From positions 310,001-374,000 of the forward strand of contig NZ_BCWQ01000002.1 in assembly GCF_001592285.1 (NCBI RefSeq): a stretch of DNA of 64,000 nucleotides. Direction: 5' to 3'. A program made the position numbers and the translations under genes. This document shows, in pieces, positions 63,974 through 64,000 of the stretch (the first letter of the stretch is position 1; each line of letters opens with the position of its first letter). Source of the stretch: Hydrogenophaga pseudoflava NBRC 102511. GTDB lineage: Bacteria > Pseudomonadota > Gammaproteobacteria > Burkholderiales > Burkholderiaceae_C. The notes below the pieces were generated by a model. That model worked only from the letters and a program-made list of their open reading frames with translations, was not told where the DNA came from and made no database searches.

Positions 63974-64000
63974 TGCAACCCGACAAGAAGATCTACATCT
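63974..64000 (+). CDS. mhpE: 4-hydroxy-2-oxovalerate aldolase, first codons only
   Basis: Only nine codons (MQPDKKIYI) are inside the window. The start is preceded by GAGGAG at a good distance and follows mhpF by 11 bp; this is the usual place of the aldolase, and IYI resembles the start of MhpE/BphI proteins. The rest is beyond the right edge. Confidence 0.6.

Overview
The window is very GC-rich, densely packed DNA with short intergenic gaps and many ATGA or GTGA start/stop overlaps. Several features point to a betaproteobacterium of the Comamonadaceae/Burkholderiales type: four Bug/TctC periplasmic receptors, TctDE-like two-component pairs, a DUF1631 protein, Rnk and HslR homologues, and a large aromatic-catabolic repertoire. 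This placement is inference from gene content; no rRNA, tRNA, insertion sequence, integrase or CRISPR array is visible.

Layout. (1) 1-10.3 kb: a minus-strand tricarboxylate-transporter block (tctC-tctB-tctA) ends at a strong terminator and is followed by a TctD/TctE-like regulator pair and the start of an ABC ATPase. Divergent from it are a DUF1631 gene, a second TctD/TctE-like pair and hslR. (2) 10.3-17.4 kb: an EamA exporter, an Rnk-like protein, a weak universal-stress-like protein, a beta-helical repeat protein, and a HlyD/MacB-type tripartite exporter without its outer-membrane partner. (3) 17.4-48.0 kb: a 30-kb run of 30 minus-strand genes for uptake and breakdown of aromatic compounds. 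It holds an Hsa-like meta-cleavage set (two-component flavin monooxygenase, extradiol dioxygenase, C-C hydrolase) with a split TRAP transporter and FCD-GntR and LysR regulators; two paralogous modules of FAD hydroxylase, gentisate-dioxygenase-like cupin and FAH hydrolase; a gallate/4-oxalomesaconate-type module (class III dioxygenase, LigJ-like hydratase, three LigK/RraA-like proteins); an oligopeptide-type ABC importer; a phthalate-dioxygenase-type Rieske oxygenase; and an enoyl-CoA hydratase with a feruloyl-CoA-synthase-like ligase. (4) 48.0-64 kb: plus-strand genes for a CoA-dependent side-chain pathway (thiolase-like protein, DUF35-hydroxyacyl-CoA dehydrogenase fusion, acyl-CoA dehydrogenase), two MarR regulators, the Rieske reductase, a second CoA ligase, two Bug receptors, and an Mhp-like meta pathway (hydrolase, extradiol dioxygenase, FAD hydroxylase, MhpD, MhpF and the first codons of MhpE).

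How it may work together (inference). Aromatic acids enter through the TRAP, ABC or Bug systems. Those with a side chain become CoA thioesters and are shortened by the dehydrogenase, hydratase, dehydrogenase and thiolase-like enzymes. Rings are activated by Rieske or flavin hydroxylases and cleaved by one of five ring-cleavage dioxygenases drawn from three structural families. The products are pyruvate, acetaldehyde (then acetyl-CoA), fumarate or oxaloacetate.

Most notable: a DUF35 domain fused to a 3-hydroxyacyl-CoA dehydrogenase and sitting 3 bp after a thiolase-like gene that lacks the nucleophilic cysteine; a shared operator, close to TAAGGTAACCTTA, in front of both CoA-ligase genes and the thiolase gene, with two MarR paralogues nearby; an SDR whose catalytic Tyr and Lys are replaced; and a perfect 8-1-8 inverted repeat in front of the flavin reductase.
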